A DNA stretch of 64,000 nt. Origin: Scytalidium lignicola (lineage: Eukaryota; Ascomycota; Leotiomycetes). Position numbers and translations under genes: made by a program. A model generated the notes under the pieces. That model made no database searches. It worked only from the letters and a program-made list of their open reading frames with translations, and was not told where the DNA came from. The stretch lies in contig NCSJ02000101.1 in the NCBI GenBank assembly GCA_002812745.2, positions 62,001-126,000 of the forward strand, read 5' to 3'. Shown one piece after another: positions 1 to 11,331 of the stretch; positions within the stretch are counted from its first letter, which is position 1; each line of letters opens with the position of its first letter.

Positions 1-1256
1 TCGGTATGGTTGAATGGATGGGGGGTCGAAGTAGCCCAGTCGGACCAGGGACGCATATCGACGGATTAAAGAGCGATCGAGGGTTGCGATGTCGAACAGA
101 CCCTGATCATAGGCCGAGCCAAGGAAATCGGGGTAGAAGGTGCCACAGTCAAGATCCGTGCCAGCATTTAGAGCATCAGCAACCGCTTGTTCAGGGGTTG
201 CAGTGTAGTTATGGCCGTACTCAGGTACATTCCAACTTGTAGCATTGAAGATGTTGTTAACTGCGTCACAATCACTCGTTACCCACTGGTCTTCCTCAGT
301 CCAACCCCAATAGTCTCGCAAAATAGTTTGGAGAAGATAGTTGTCTGCACAGGTCGGAACTCCATTCACAGCATTGTAAGAGCACATAACGGACTGGACA
401 TTTGAATCACGCGCACACTTTTGGAAAGGGGGAAGGTAGTATTCGCGAAGGTCTTGACTGTTGATCACGGCGTCAAATCCGTATCTGGCAAATCCATGCC
501 AATTTTCGAGATCATATCCTGCGTAATGCTTACAGGTCGCAACGATCTTCTTGTATGGTTGTTCATCTTGGCCGCCTTGCAAGCCAGTAATAAGCTGGTG
601 CACATAGCTTGAAAGATGAAAAGGGTCTTCTCCTGGGGTTTCTTGGCCACGACCCCAACGTGGATCTTTATAAGGGTTGATATTTGGAGTCCAGTAATTG
701 AGACCGGAATAGTTGCCGTTGTTGAACGCGCGGGCTTCGGTCGAGACTACGGTTGCTACTGCATGGATGAGCTCATCATCAAATGCTGCTCCCATAAGAA
801 TTGGTTGTGGGAATGAAGTTGCATAGGAATAATCATCGCCAGAATCTGCAAACGTGACTCCTGGGGACGATGCGACTCCGTGAAGCGCTTCGTTCCACCA
901 TTCGTATGTTGGCAACCCGATGCGAGGGACTCCTGGACTTGCATTCTGTGTGTTGTTTATTTTCTCTCCGAGCGTGAACAGAGATACAAGCTAAATTTTT
1001 GTTAGTTATAACATTACTGATTGATGGTCAAGATAAATGGAAGCTACTCACGGCAGCTGCCCGAGTGTATGGGTCTTTGCTTGTGTCACACACCGTATTG
1101 TTCCTTAACTAGTTGTAGGATCAGTTAAGTTATCTCAATCTAACGTGCAATTCAATCAATTGAACTTACTGGCCCATTTTCGCAGTCTGGGAAATCTGCT
1201 GCTACGAATTTAACTAGGGATAACAACCCCAATGCTGATAGCAAAGCGCTCATCAT
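1..1256 (-). CDS. GH3 exo-1,4-beta-xylosidase, secreted (3' part outside window)
   Basis: Secreted xylan-degrading enzyme releasing xylose from the non-reducing ends of xylo-oligosaccharides. Three exons can be read: 1256-1170, 1108-1052 and 990 to the window edge, with GTAAGT and GTGAGT donors and TAG acceptors. The first 20 residues from tandem ATGs form a signal peptide ending near FVAA. Next come the N-terminal motif ENGPLRNNTVCD, the IGLPTYEWWNEALHG block, PNINPYKDPRWGRGQETPGED, and the nucleophile motif VTSDCDAV with Asp at about residue 288. GTDLDCG follows. All are typical of fungal GH3 xylosidases rather than beta-glucosidases. About 378 of the usual 750-800 residues are in view and none is broken. 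A TATAAAT-like box lies just upstream (1269-1276, minus strand). Xylosidase over arabinofuranosidase activity is inferred from family resemblance. Confidence 0.9.
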
Positions 1257-2658
1257 CCTGTGAGGCTGATTTATAGTCACTATATTGTTCCTAGAATAAC
1301 TAAGATAGGACTACCAAACTCAAGAAGCTGACCCAGTCAGGATATTGCTGGTCTTAAGTTTGTTTGCTTGCTTCGAGAAAAAAAAAATTTCAGAGCATGT
1401 CGATCGTAGCTTTGTTATATCCTCTCAACCACCTGTTCCTGCATGCATTGCAGAACATGGCTTGGAATCCGGATAAATTGAATTGCGGAGCAATGAAAAG
1501 AAACATCGGTGTATGGCTCTGTTAGTTAGGTACGTCCCAGGCATAGACATTATGGGCCACTGGTGGCATGGAAGATTCCTCCCGAAAGGTATTATGCATG
1601 CTTAAGCTACAAGTATTAGAGAGCAAAGGATGCGTCATCAGGGAACATCACCGAAAGCTCCGGGCAATGCTATGCCGACAGTGGAGGAAAAATCGTTGGG
1701 AGTATGTGAACCTAATTCGCAGATCCGCATAAGAGCGAGAAGCATTGTTGACATCGGCCTGTCTGCCCAGTAGTCTTTGAGATCGGAGGGAGAGCCGGCT
1801 TAACTGTTGCATCAGGGGGCCAGAAGCTGGAGACTTGCCAGAGTACTGCCGGGGCAAGATGATAATGGTGGGGTACCCCGGTATTGTCCAGTTACTTTCC
1901 ACCCTCAGTGACGTTCATTTCCTAGGTAAGTTAACCGCACGTAATCATCCAATCTTTCCTGCTCTTGATCTGCAGTGATTTAGGCAGAATTAAAACCAGA
2001 CTTGCGAGGATGAAGTTGACCTTAGTCGAGGAATTCTCCACATTCTCCGCACGAAAGCCATCCGTCAGCCTCGTAGCGGAATGCGTCCGGTGATGATAAT
2101 CATTCGACGCCATCACCATTGCTTGATCTAACGTCATGTTATTTGCTCAAACCCTTGCTGCTAGCCGTTAAGTTGGAAGAACCTTTGCATAATAACTGTA
2201 ACCGTACTATCCCCTCGGACCCTATAAGTCATTTTGAACCACTTTTAGCGTCGTGGCCTTACAATTATCTCCGTTTTCGGAGAATGAAACATTTTAAGTG
2301 GAAAATATCGCTATATAACTTTGGCCTGAGAAGCTTAAGCGACCTGGAATCTGAGGGGATAGCATAGCATACGATATCATACCGTGCATACCTGTCCCCT
2401 TCAATGCTTGTACGGCACTACTTCAGCTACAGCCTCTGCTTATCTCTTTACGAGTAGTTTTCTCGCTAGAAATTTCATCCTATTAGAATCGACAGATACG
2501 CAGCAGCGAGTTAGCACCGTTAGCTCTTCAGGTAATTGCGGGTTCTTAATATCAGTGGGCTTAACCATCTATTGTTATTTGAGATGCGACTGAGTTTAGC
2601 TGCATTTTATCTAAGTGAGATGTGATAAGTTAGTTNAAAAAAAGACAGTGAAACTTTC
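1257..2658. other. intergenic, no convincing gene
   Basis: Upstream of the xylosidase. It holds an A-run near 1379-1388 and only short unrelated open frames (the longest about 84 codons at 1648-1902, minus strand) without recognisable motifs, introns or signal peptides. Base composition is close to that of the gene-bearing parts, so this is not RIP-type DNA. Confidence 0.5.
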
Positions 2659-2685
2659 ATAATACACGTGTATCACGTGTATTAT
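2659..2685. repeat. 12-bp perfect inverted repeat with 3-nt loop
   Basis: Arms ATAATACACGTG and CACGTGTATTAT are exact reverse complements separated by TAT. Each arm carries CACGTG, the E-box bound by bHLH factors. It stands alone in non-coding DNA. The half-site ACACGTGTATTA reappears near 54030. Function unknown. Confidence 0.7.
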
Positions 2686-3135
2686 CTACTAGCATAATAG
2701 TAACTATGTCTTAATGTACACACTTTTGTAATTCTGCAAACTGATGTCTGATTGATCGATAATATTTAACCTAATGTAAGTGGACCACCTTGCTTAATTA
2801 TTAGACCATTGTATGATAATACATATGATGAGAGGGAGGTAAAACGGTGATAGACCCTTGGTCTAGACGACGGAGCTTGTGCAAATTGTGAAATTTAAGC
2901 TGACTTAGTAAGCTTAGCTAAACTCGTATTTGAGTTCTAATAGTGTTCTTCAATGATTCCAACCTCGTAATGATGTCTTAATATCTTTAAACGCAACAAG
3001 ATTAGTTTTAGGCTCCATAACACTAAATCAAGACCGAAACTTCGCGAAAGCTGCCATTGTGGTCATTGCAACACTGAGGTAGAAACTCAAATATAGGCAA
3101 TTTGAGCTAGCCAGGTAAGAACAAATCTAATGCTA
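2686..3135. other. non-coding AT-rich stretch
   Basis: No frame with coding character on either strand. Moderately AT-rich. Confidence 0.4.
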
Positions 3136-3334
3136 CAGTAGCACAGTAGAACCCCTCTATGGCGATATTGAGTATGACGATATCTTATGGAAAAGCCTCA
3201 CTAATATTGTTAAGATTGCTGGTCCCGCAGGGATTATTTTTAGTGAGCACCACTAAAAAAGTAACGATATCCTCGAAAATATTGTTAAAATCGTCGGCCC
3301 CGAGCGTACCGTTATAGTTAGGTTCTGCTGTGTG
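3136..3334. mobile_element. pogo/Fot1-type MITE, about 0.2 kb
   Basis: The ends are imperfect inverted repeats: the left end reads CAGTAGCACAGTAGAACC and the right end, reverse-complemented, CACACAGCAGAACC followed by TAACTATAACGG. Both flanks are TA, as expected for Tc1/mariner-pogo insertion. The interior repeats AACGATATCCTCG/GACGATATCTTATGG-like blocks and has no coding capacity. I recognise the CAGTAGAACC...CTATAACGATA pattern as the style of fungal pogo element ends. Boundaries are judged by eye. Confidence 0.6.
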
Positions 3335-3676
3335 TAGTTTGCTGATCGAATGATCTACTTCCAGTGCTGGTAATTCGTCATTACATAGCTTAAGACGCTT
3401 ATATTTGAAATTTTATCGTACTTCATTTAATAAGATGCTAGCTAAGTAGATGAATAAGAAACCAAGTACATTTGTTATAGACTTGTAGCGGAATGTTAAA
3501 CGAGAATAGATTCAGTTCTCTGTACAGTATTGTCTAAGAAATATACTCATATCCTAATGTGGTACTCCATATCACTCGTCCTACATATACATAAAATATG
3601 AGATATGCTAACAGGTCGCGTCTTGATATCTATATAATCATCAACAACTAGCTAGTGAAGTCTTATTCGCTTAAAC
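3335..3676. other. non-coding, 3' side of small secreted protein gene
   Basis: AT-rich, no coding frame. Probably contains the 3' untranslated region of the minus-strand gene beginning at 4018. Confidence 0.4.
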
Positions 3677-4018
3677 TTAATTAACAGTTGAATCGTATTC
3701 AAACGATTGCCAGTTCCCAACCGCACAATTACTGTAAGGATATCCGACAGCCTGGAGGGCATTTCCTTGACAATTGGGCTCTTCATAGAAGATGCAGTTG
3801 CAGCTGCCTTCAAAACAATTTGCAATATTTGCACTATTGGTGCCAGTATATTGGTACCCAAAACAGCCAGTACTAATTGTTGTTGGTAAGGTAAACGGCA
3901 AACTTAGCAGCCATTGTGTACACTCAGTGTCAGTGTAATAATTGACCTGAAGCTGCTCGCCCACAACTTGGTGGATGAAGAGTGTCGAAAAAAGAATGGT
4001 GAGTTTTGATAGCTTCAT
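3677..4018 (-). CDS. small secreted cysteine-rich protein
   Basis: Uninterrupted 113-codon frame. It starts with a clear signal peptide (MKLSKLTILFSTLFIHQVVG, cleavage likely before EQLQ), leaving about 93 residues with seven cysteines (TEC, TGC, ANC, GSCNC, PNC, SNC). The segment NCIFYEEPNCQG followed by SNCAVGNWQSFEY resembles one Greek-key motif of the beta/gamma-crystallin fold, which also occurs in microbial secreted proteins. That is an inference from pattern only. No homologue recognised by name. Secreted, short and Cys-rich is the usual profile of candidate effectors or cell-surface proteins. It lies next to another secreted-protein gene on the opposite strand. Confidence 0.7.
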   Translation of the reverse strand: MKLSKLTILFSTLFIHQVVGEQLQVNYYTDTECTQWLLSLPFTLPTTISTGCFGYQYTGTNSANIANCFEGSCNCIFYEEPNCQGNALQAVGYPYSNCAVGNWQSFEYDSTVN

Positions 4019-4779
4019 GGTTTAGAAGGATGGTGATGAGAGGACCTGTTGAGAATCAGTCACAAGTCTCAAGATGTATTTCTAGAAACATTTCATTACG
4101 TTGTCTTTAGGACTAATCTTATCTTTTTACTCGGATGATCTGATGAGGAAGAGCTTTGTGTAAGATGTTAGAATATTAATAGTCTAAAGTCTAGTGTAGC
4201 AAAGGCTGGACTCACTTGGTTCAAAAGCTTTAATTTACAAGGTAGATATCTTCACCGAGGCGCAGAAGTCTCTTTTATATTCATGACTGAGCTTGGAAAA
4301 CTACTTATTTACTAATTGAGTAAAACAAGAGGTAGTAACTAAATTAGGAAAGTGGTACTCACAATCTAATATTAGAAGTTTAATGGATTCTAAGTTTTGC
4401 CCCTTGCGGCCGAGGTGGTAGTAATATCTTCCTTGTATGATATATCGTGGGGGCAAAAGGTACCTGCATCATTCTAAAATTGGATATGTAAGCTTGAGGG
4501 AGTTTTATATTGCCATCTTACTAGGTTAAATTACAAGATATCTATTTGGATACGACAAATGTAACGTGGAAAATCACGATGGGCCACAAGTAATGAGGCC
4601 ATTCCTCCATGGGTGAATCACTGGGATGAATCAACTAAAACATACTAACCATGAAGGATTTGTGAAGAGCTAGTATGATCTTCACCTCTTCTCTTGACAT
4701 ATTATAAAAGGCCCATATGTTACCAGGTCCAGTTTCCTTAGATTCAAGCTACAAACCATAATTATCCTCTCTTGCCAAG
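4019..4779. promoter_or_regulatory. divergent intergenic region with TATA box
   Basis: Shared upstream region of the two divergently transcribed secreted-protein genes. TATAAAA at 4703-4709 lies about 75 nt before the ATG at 4780 and is the likely core promoter of the plus-strand gene. No coding frame found. Confidence 0.5.
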
Positions 4780-6028
4780 ATGTATCAATCAATCACNTTT
4801 TTCTACTACCATTTTGTGTGCCTTGTTCTTTAGAGGGATATTGTCGGTACCTGTTCAAGAAAACAAATGTGCACCCGTCAAATATGTCGTTCTAGACACT
4901 TTCAATGTCACGGAGTACAATAAGTCCATTCATGGCACGGTGCCATCTTATCGACTATTTGATCATTCACCATCACCAGACTGCCCTTCCAACTTGATAT
5001 CTGTCGCCCAAAAGGATGTTCCACTCTCGACTCGAGGTGATATTCAGGTCCGGGACCCTAACACCCACCTGTCGATATACGGACGAGGACTTTTCAGCTG
5101 GGCCAGTTCTCTCTTACAATATACTCCATTTGCATTCCTTGGAGGGGCAATTAGCCTTGCAGGCTGTGTATTGAACATTGTTGGTGGCGTTGGATCAGTC
5201 GGAAGCCAGGTGGGCTGCGTTGCCGGTGCAAGCATGACTCTTCTTGGAACAGCATATCCAGCCTGGCAAGTGGCTTCTGCGAAATTAGGACCGCTTTTTG
5301 CATCTCTCACTGGGAGAAATAACATCCCTGCAGACTTTTTCAACGGTGTGAATCAGAATGAATGGATAGCCCTTCAAAGTGCAGCAAAGCGAGAGTCTAA
5401 GAACGTTTCAACAACACTTTATCATGAAAAGGATGACAGCAGCGTCACATTGGAACACATATTTTCTGCAAACAAGACTCATCCATTGCGCGTCTATCAT
5501 CATGGAACATTTCCCACGAACAATCAGACTGTGACTCTGTGGCCTGATGTCAACAATGCTACTCACAGAATAAGATTCAATATGGGGTATCACTTTCAAT
5601 TCCACTTCGAAAACAGCACTTTATTAGCAAACAAAACGTTATCGACAAGACAGAACTGTCCGTCAGGAGATGAACAAATTAACGAAGGACAAGGAGTCTC
5701 GTGCAATGCACCGCAGTCACCACCACCGGGAAGCCCGACATCAATGTACTACGGCTGGGATCTCTACGGAGACGCGGAGGAGATTGATGAGTTTGAAGAT
5801 GATCTTGGAACAACAGATGACGCTACCAATGGATTTGTGGATGGAGTGATCAACATGTCCTCTGACATCGTTACCAAAAATGCATGGGACACTTGCATCT
5901 GCCAGAAAGCCAACAACCAGTATATTGCAACGGGTTCTTTGCAAATGACATGGGATGAGACCTACAATGGGTATTCTGATTGCTACACGGCTAACTGTGA
6001 TGGTAATACTACATCAAACAAGAAATAG
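4780..6028 (+). CDS. uncharacterised secreted N-glycosylated protein
   Basis: About 415 codons, one exon. The start is taken at the ATG at 4780. Its frame joins the long frame only if the n at 4797, next to a T-run, is a placeholder and not a base. The N-terminus then reads MYQSITFSTTILCALFFRG, a good signal peptide ending near LSVP. The mature part contains a long hydrophobic Gly/Ala/Cys segment (about residues 110-150, FLGGAISLAGCVLNIVGGVG and on) and about ten N-X-S/T sequons. It also has an acidic stretch (DAEEIDEFEDD) and a C-terminal Cys-rich block (TCICQ, SDCYTANC). I do not recognise the family. The central segment could be a membrane-inserting helix or hairpin. Secretion is well supported, function is not. 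Confidence 0.7.
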
Positions 6029-7595
6029 TTGATGTGGCTGAGCAAATCTTACGCTTTCTAGTTCTTGCAGTAGGAAGGAAGCGTAGAGCCGTGAAACTCT
6101 AGGCTGCTTGTAAATGAGACTCGAGCATTAGCTAGATAAACAATGTAATCTCATTTTGTATCAGGCTAGCTATTCAGATGTGGATTATGATATGTGATCA
6201 GCATTGTTATACAGGGAATCCTATATGAATATCACTGTACTGTCTGGTTTAGTGCAGTCGATCTTAACTCGATAACAGCCAATAATATCAAATCTCAATA
6301 CTACTGTAGTAGAACAAGTAAGCTTGTAGGATCAAGATGACACGGCCGCATCGGCTGCATCAGAGTAGCCTTGATGGGCAGGTTCATCACAAATGCGTAA
6401 GCATGTACGAAGGTAAGCGGGCCCCCGCAATACTGGTATTCGGAATTCCAGATAGATTTCTCTAATAATATCCCCCAGACCCAATTTTATATATTGGTAA
6501 AGTACTAATAGGTAATCCCCGGCTAGCGAAAGCTTAGCCCCTTATAAGCTACACCAATAACCTATGCCTGTCTAAGTTTACTGAAGTATTTTTTGATCTG
6601 TAATCTACTAGGTTGAGAATCCTCTGTATCACCTATGTTCCTACAGGATCTCTTTGATCGCCGCGTTCAGGTCAACAATATCGGAAATTTGCTGATCTCG
6701 ATGTTAAAATGTCTCGCTTTAGGCAAGGAGTAACATTAAGAGATATGCTCACGTTCCTAACAGTGGACCGTAGATAACTTAACTATCTTCTATGCTTACT
6801 ATAACGTAAGATGACGCAAAATCCGTTTTTTTGACGGTGAAATCCATGTAAGATGTTATCATACGCTAGAATTCGTGCTCTCGAGTCACAAATTGGCTAG
6901 AGCACTCAGGGTATGGGATATGAGGAAGATAGGCAGGAAATAGAGCAAGTTGTAGCTGACCGAACTGATCCTATACAAATGATCCTCGAAGATTTCCTCC
7001 TCCCCCACGCAACAACTCAGCTCTTTCTCTATGATTAAAAGTAACGGGGTAGAGATCTAAATAAGATACCTCAAGTAGTGCTAATCACCCCTAAATAGCC
7101 TTTTCATTTTAATGAATTAAGGAATGACGTTTTGATATTAAGCAGACGGTTAAATGTTTGCGAATAATCCGTCCCGTCTGTGGAGATTGTCTGACTACAG
7201 CCCGCAAATTCATATTTCCTCTTCATCGCATCAGAACTTTAACATAATAAGCACNTTTTTACTTCTGACTTTTAAAGCGACGTAGCAAAAACAATAATGA
7301 GCTCTCTGAGGTTATCTACTCAATGAATATTTTACTTGTAATGTGATGCGACCCAATGCTATGTCTATCTACTAGATGTTCCTCGCTCGTCCTACTTTCG
7401 TCACTAACGACAAGCCGCAATAGCTACCCTAGGAATCGGCATTTCAGAAAAGCAGACAGTTCACCCATAGATGAACTCTTCAAGAGCTTATTACTCTGAT
7501 ATTAGCTGACTCTAAAGGCAGGGAGAATAAACTAGGCAACAAGACATCCTTTGAGCGGGTATATTTGCGAGATAACAGAAACGACAACGTGTCTA
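6029..7595. other. intergenic, no gene seen
   Basis: 3' flanks of two converging units (secreted glycoprotein and CorA-like pseudogene). Contains an n beside a T-run at 7255. No frame with motifs. No transposon recognised. Confidence 0.4.
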
Positions 7596-9090
7596 TTAGC
7601 TGCATTTTTGGTAGGCCATATGCACCTTATTCGCTTTCTCCTTCGTAAACCAGTACCACCCCGCAAACACAATTGCTGTGAGACCCAAACATACAACGCA
7701 GTAAAGCCAGATCCATACCGAAACTACATTATTCTCTTTCTGGAAATTGAAGAATGCTGTGCTGAAGAAAGTCTTGCGAGAGAGATAAGTCAGCAAAGAT
7801 TTCTTTCATTTGATGTCTTAAAAGCATTTATGCCCGAGTCACTCACGGCAGTGGCAGTAGCTGGTAGAAAGATCAGTGTGACGATGGATATCGTTCGCAT
7901 ATCGGAGCTGTCTCTTAAAGCAGCTTTTGCCGTTTGGATGTTGGAATCGTTGTCTCGTTGGGCCATGAAGCTCAAACACTGATCACACTCATTGTTAGCA
8001 TTCATTTGGAGTTCAATTTAAACGAACGAGCTGCCGATAAGTTCCGAAGGGGGCTTTCTTACGGCTTGGAGTTGTACCTTGGCCCTGTGACCGAGGTAAA
8101 CGCTCTGGATGCGGTTATTCTTGAGCTATGTTTGCATTGTCGATATCTTCCTGCAGACAATGGTGCTTGAGGGATAGCGGTTATTAATCTTCGAATCTAT
8201 GATGTCAATGGAGAATTTATTGTTCATTTTCTCGATCCAATTCAATAGCTCCTCATTTATTTGGCAGTTCGCATCGAAGAATGTACAGTCGGAGGCAATG
8301 GACGTGAGAATTCCGGGCATAAAGTCGAATCCTCCGCGTTTCCAGACTTCAGGTGCTGTAGCGTAATATCCGGTTATCCTGTGATGCTCTTGATCTTGAT
8401 AATTCTTGTGGGTCCCGTTGTCTTTCTCAACATTGTACAATGCCAACCTAATCTTCATTAAGTCTGGCGCTATAAACTCTGTTCTGAGTTCCAGCAGGAT
8501 CGTTGGAAGTAATAAAGGGTGCCAAGCAATTTGTTTCAATTCTTTGAGCCGATCTAATGTCTGCTTCAGTTCTGCTTTTAGGAGGATGTGGAGTAAAGCA
8601 CACGTTATCCCTGTCGAAGGGGAAAATATAAGAGAGAGGCTGAAGTTTGCTAGATTTGCGTCCCATTTCTCAGGCTTGATGATGAACCCTAGCTTGACAA
8701 ATCGAACTAAGTTCGCGGTCTTCTGCTTGCACTTAAGGGGGAACCATACCTTTCAGGTCGCCGCTGAGGGGGACCTCAAACCAGCTTGGCGGGACTTGTA
8801 AATTCTCGTCAGAGAGATAAGAATCTTTCAGATTAAGAAGCTTGAGCTCCTGCCACATATTGTCCCATGAAGGTGGAAGCCTGGCCGTCAGGTTGACATT
8901 AAGAGGGCATATACTATGTCTGAAATTTCAGCGTCCATTACAGTGTTTGTGATGAGACTTGTAAATGGGAGATAGGTAGCGAGGGCTTACCATAGTCTAA
9001 GTAGTTTCTGAGATGTACTGTCGCTGTTTTGACTGGGCCCTCTTACCTGTTACTACTTAATAACTTGTCCCTGTCACGTTGAGTGAGCAT
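7596..9090 (-). pseudogene. CorA-like divalent-cation transporter family protein, decayed
   Basis: Reading on the minus strand gives a fungal CorA-like protein: LPPSWDNMW, FDRDNVCFTPHPP, QIAWHPLLLPTILLELR, LYNVEKDNGTHKNYQ, and SIASDCTFFDANCQI. Then come FMAQRDNDSNIQTAK, the first membrane helix SIVTLIFLPATATA, and the second helix WIWLYCVVCLGLTAIVFAGW. Two clean introns are visible near the C-terminus: 8062-7979 (GTAAGA, branch GCTAAC) and 7846-7773 (GTGAGT, branch GCTGAC). Damage: frame changes around 8645 and 8580, a junction that does not splice in phase near 8930, and an in-frame TAG at 8126-8128 where CAG would fit. The canonical GMN pore signature of true CorA is not seen, as is usual for this fungal subfamily. 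Probably inactive. Confidence 0.75.
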
Positions 9091-9690
9091 ACTAGGGCAA
9101 TGCTGGGGTCCAACCAGCTGTGCAAATCAACGGAATTGATGCCCACTGATTTGTAGTTGTATTCATCGGAGTTCTACTCTATAATCAACAAAAAAATCTA
9201 CAGGCTTCTATCTAAATGGGCAGCTTGCCTCATCTTGCCTGATCTCAACACAACACTGGTCGTCTCTATCAACGAACCTCCCAGCTTGCTGGGAGTACAC
9301 CTTAATCACCTCGGGGCTAATTGTTTCCTTGGGTATAGACTTCATCATTACGTGCAAAATATGGTAGCGTTGAGTAACGGCAAGAAGACGAAATAATGCA
9401 GAGAAGTTCAATGCGGCTGAAGTGCAGGTGCCAAGCCACTTTTTTGGCTGCATGTCGATTTAGCCTAGCCTAGTGTCGATTTAGATTTAACTGAGGCCTA
9501 AATTAATTAATTTAATTCCTAAATATAGCACAATCAATTCAATCCTTCTAAACCATCCCTTATATTGTTGCCATTCAACATGTTCTTAAATTTGATAGAC
9601 CTTTCACGTGGTGTTTAGTGGCGGTGGTGGCACAGATATCAGCCAACCAATGATAACTCTTCGACTGGATGGGACAAAGTCTGCGGGTCA
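9091..9690. other. intergenic
   Basis: Upstream flank of the CorA-like relic. Two overlapping 80-codon frames on opposite strands (9157-9396 and 9208-9453) have no recognisable content. Confidence 0.35.
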
Positions 9691-9697
9691 CACAGTT

Positions 9698-9781
9698 CAA
9701 CGCGGGTAGAAAAATTCCAACGCGGGTAGAACGCGTAAAGTTGATAGGGGGTAGAAAATAAGAAGTTCATCAGGGGTAGAG
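9698..9781 (+). repeat. short degenerate tandem repeat (GGGTAGA core)
   Basis: CAACGCGGGTAGAA occurs at 9698 and again 20 bp later at 9718, followed by two looser copies, GGGGGTAGAAA and CAGGGGTAGAG, near 9747 and 9771. Four GGGTAGA cores in about 80 bp in otherwise unstructured DNA. Confidence 0.6.
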
Positions 9782-9863
9782 ATAATTAATCCGAAGGAGA
9801 TTTGCTTAAGCTTAAACTAAGCATAATTATGTGGTTGTACTGTACAGTATAGTTATCAATGTT

Positions 9864-9975
9864 CCAGCCGATACACCAATACCGCCGGTTGGCCAATCGT
9901 CTAGCCCATTGGCCAATCGCCTAGGCGATACACCAATTTGACGATTGGTGGTATATGGTCTAGCCCATATGCCAA
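9864..9975. repeat. cluster of direct and inverted CCAAT-type repeats
   Basis: GATACACCAAT occurs twice (near 9869 and 9929). GGCCAATCG-TCTAG/CCTAG is repeated, and ATACACCAAT faces ATTGGTGGTAT across six bases to form a hairpin. TCTAGCCCAT also occurs twice. This may be the end of an unrecognised inverted-repeat transposon. Confidence 0.5.
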
Positions 9976-10539
9976 TTGCCTCAATCTTACCCTACAGTTG
10001 CGGTGTAGCTCCAAATACATACTTCTCTCCTACTTTTTATCTTTACACTTGTAGATTATATTATTATTATTCAATATGGTTACAATTGAGTCAATTAACC
10101 CTTTTCCAAATGATGTATGCTTTGTATTCCAAGATTATATATATAACGAAAGCTATGTTAATAAAGAACAGATTAATCCATAACATTAACAAAGAATGCA
10201 TGTGTTTTTGGACAATCTAAGCCTTAAACTAGACAATCAAGTAGATAATAACTTAAAACATAGAGTACTTACTTAATTTAAGCTTAAAAACAATTAATTA
10301 TATTGATTGCTTGACTGATACTATTTAAAAACGAGATATGCTATTCAAGATAATAAGGTATTTGATATTATTGTTCAAGAACATATCAAACTTCTTTATG
10401 CAGGATAAGATAAAGTATAACTAGTAATTGAGTAAAATTATTATGGAATCAAGTATGATAACGTTGAATAAGTGCTTAAAAGATACAAGAATTGTTCTTT
10501 AAATAAATTATTTATTATTAAAGCTTTACTTGAACTTAT
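9976..10539. other. RIP-type AT-rich DNA
   Basis: Very AT-rich, stops in every frame. Probably the upstream part of the element whose integrase core follows. Confidence 0.5.
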
Positions 10540-10980
10540 TGTTTTAGAAAAAGCTTAAAAGTATATTTAAGTAGATTTGATTAATATAAAACATAAACTA
10601 TCTAGCTAATTTAAGTGGATATTGCATATCAAGGACTATTTTACTAAATATTCATAGTTATACTTACTCAAAAGTAAAGAATCAATTCTAATTGTACAAG
10701 CATTTGGTTAATTTATTATAACTTTCTTATTTTTTAAAATTGTACAATATGAAAATAATAAAGAATTCAAAAGTGCCTTCCTTATTATATTATGCAAATA
10801 TAATATTCGAATAATTAATGGAAAGCTTAGAACACCTTAAACTCAAGGCTTTGTTAAATAAGTAAATGAAGTAGTTAAAGTTAAAATTAAGGTATGGAAA
10901 ATGGATAATAGTTTAACTAAATAAGTTGATAAATTAGTAAAGGTTATTCTAGTAATGAATACTTAAAAACACTTAATAAT
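10540..10980 (+). pseudogene. RIP-degraded integrase catalytic core (retroelement or Ginger-like)
   Basis: Translating through stops on the plus strand gives recognisable DDE-integrase text: QVDLINIKHK-like, WILHIKDYFTKYS, then QYENNKEFKSAF, IRIINGKLRTP, TQGFVK and VWKMDNSLTK. This is the pattern expected around the second Asp (DNGKEF) and the P-x-T-QGLVE(Q)-N motif of integrases. Internal stops fall where CAA/CGA would be expected (LRTP* for LRTPR). The DNA is AT-rich. Dead and partial. It abuts the LTR at 10989, with n characters at the junction. Confidence 0.65.
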
Positions 10981-10988
10981 CANANTNT

Positions 10989-11331
10989 TGTTACGGGTTT
11001 TACCTAACAAGCTGATTGGTGTAGGCCTGAGGCTCGGTACACGGAAGGTGTGCATAGAGAACCTAACAATCAGGGGTCACGTGATGGAGTCTTGGGATCC
11101 CTGGTGGACTCCAGTGGACTCCAAGGACTCCAAGGGATCCAACTGTATTTCATTATCTATATAAGCACGCTGTAGGAACATGAGAGTAGATTCCTCGTGT
11201 TCAACCTAAATACATTACTGTATCCTACCTTCGACCTAGTAACTTGCTTGTGTGTCACACGTTTCCGTTGTCCCTGAACATCTACCTTACCCTTGGCTAT
11301 CCAGTGACCTGGATGGCGTAGTTTTGTAACA
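10989..11331 (+). repeat. long terminal repeat, 343 bp
   Basis: Begins TGTTACGGG and ends GTAACA, so the ends are the short inverted repeat TGTTA...TAACA of LTR elements. Inside are CACGTGA, runs of GGACTCCA repeats, and a TATATAAG box near 11157 that would serve as the LTR promoter. It is less AT-rich than its surroundings. A RIP-degraded gag frame follows downstream, consistent with the 5' LTR of a plus-oriented element. The left target site cannot be read because of n characters at 10983-10987. No matching second LTR was found downstream. Confidence 0.7.

Noticed and set aside
9157..9453. Two overlapping 80-codon frames on opposite strands
   Set aside because: No recognisable motif, and they exclude each other.
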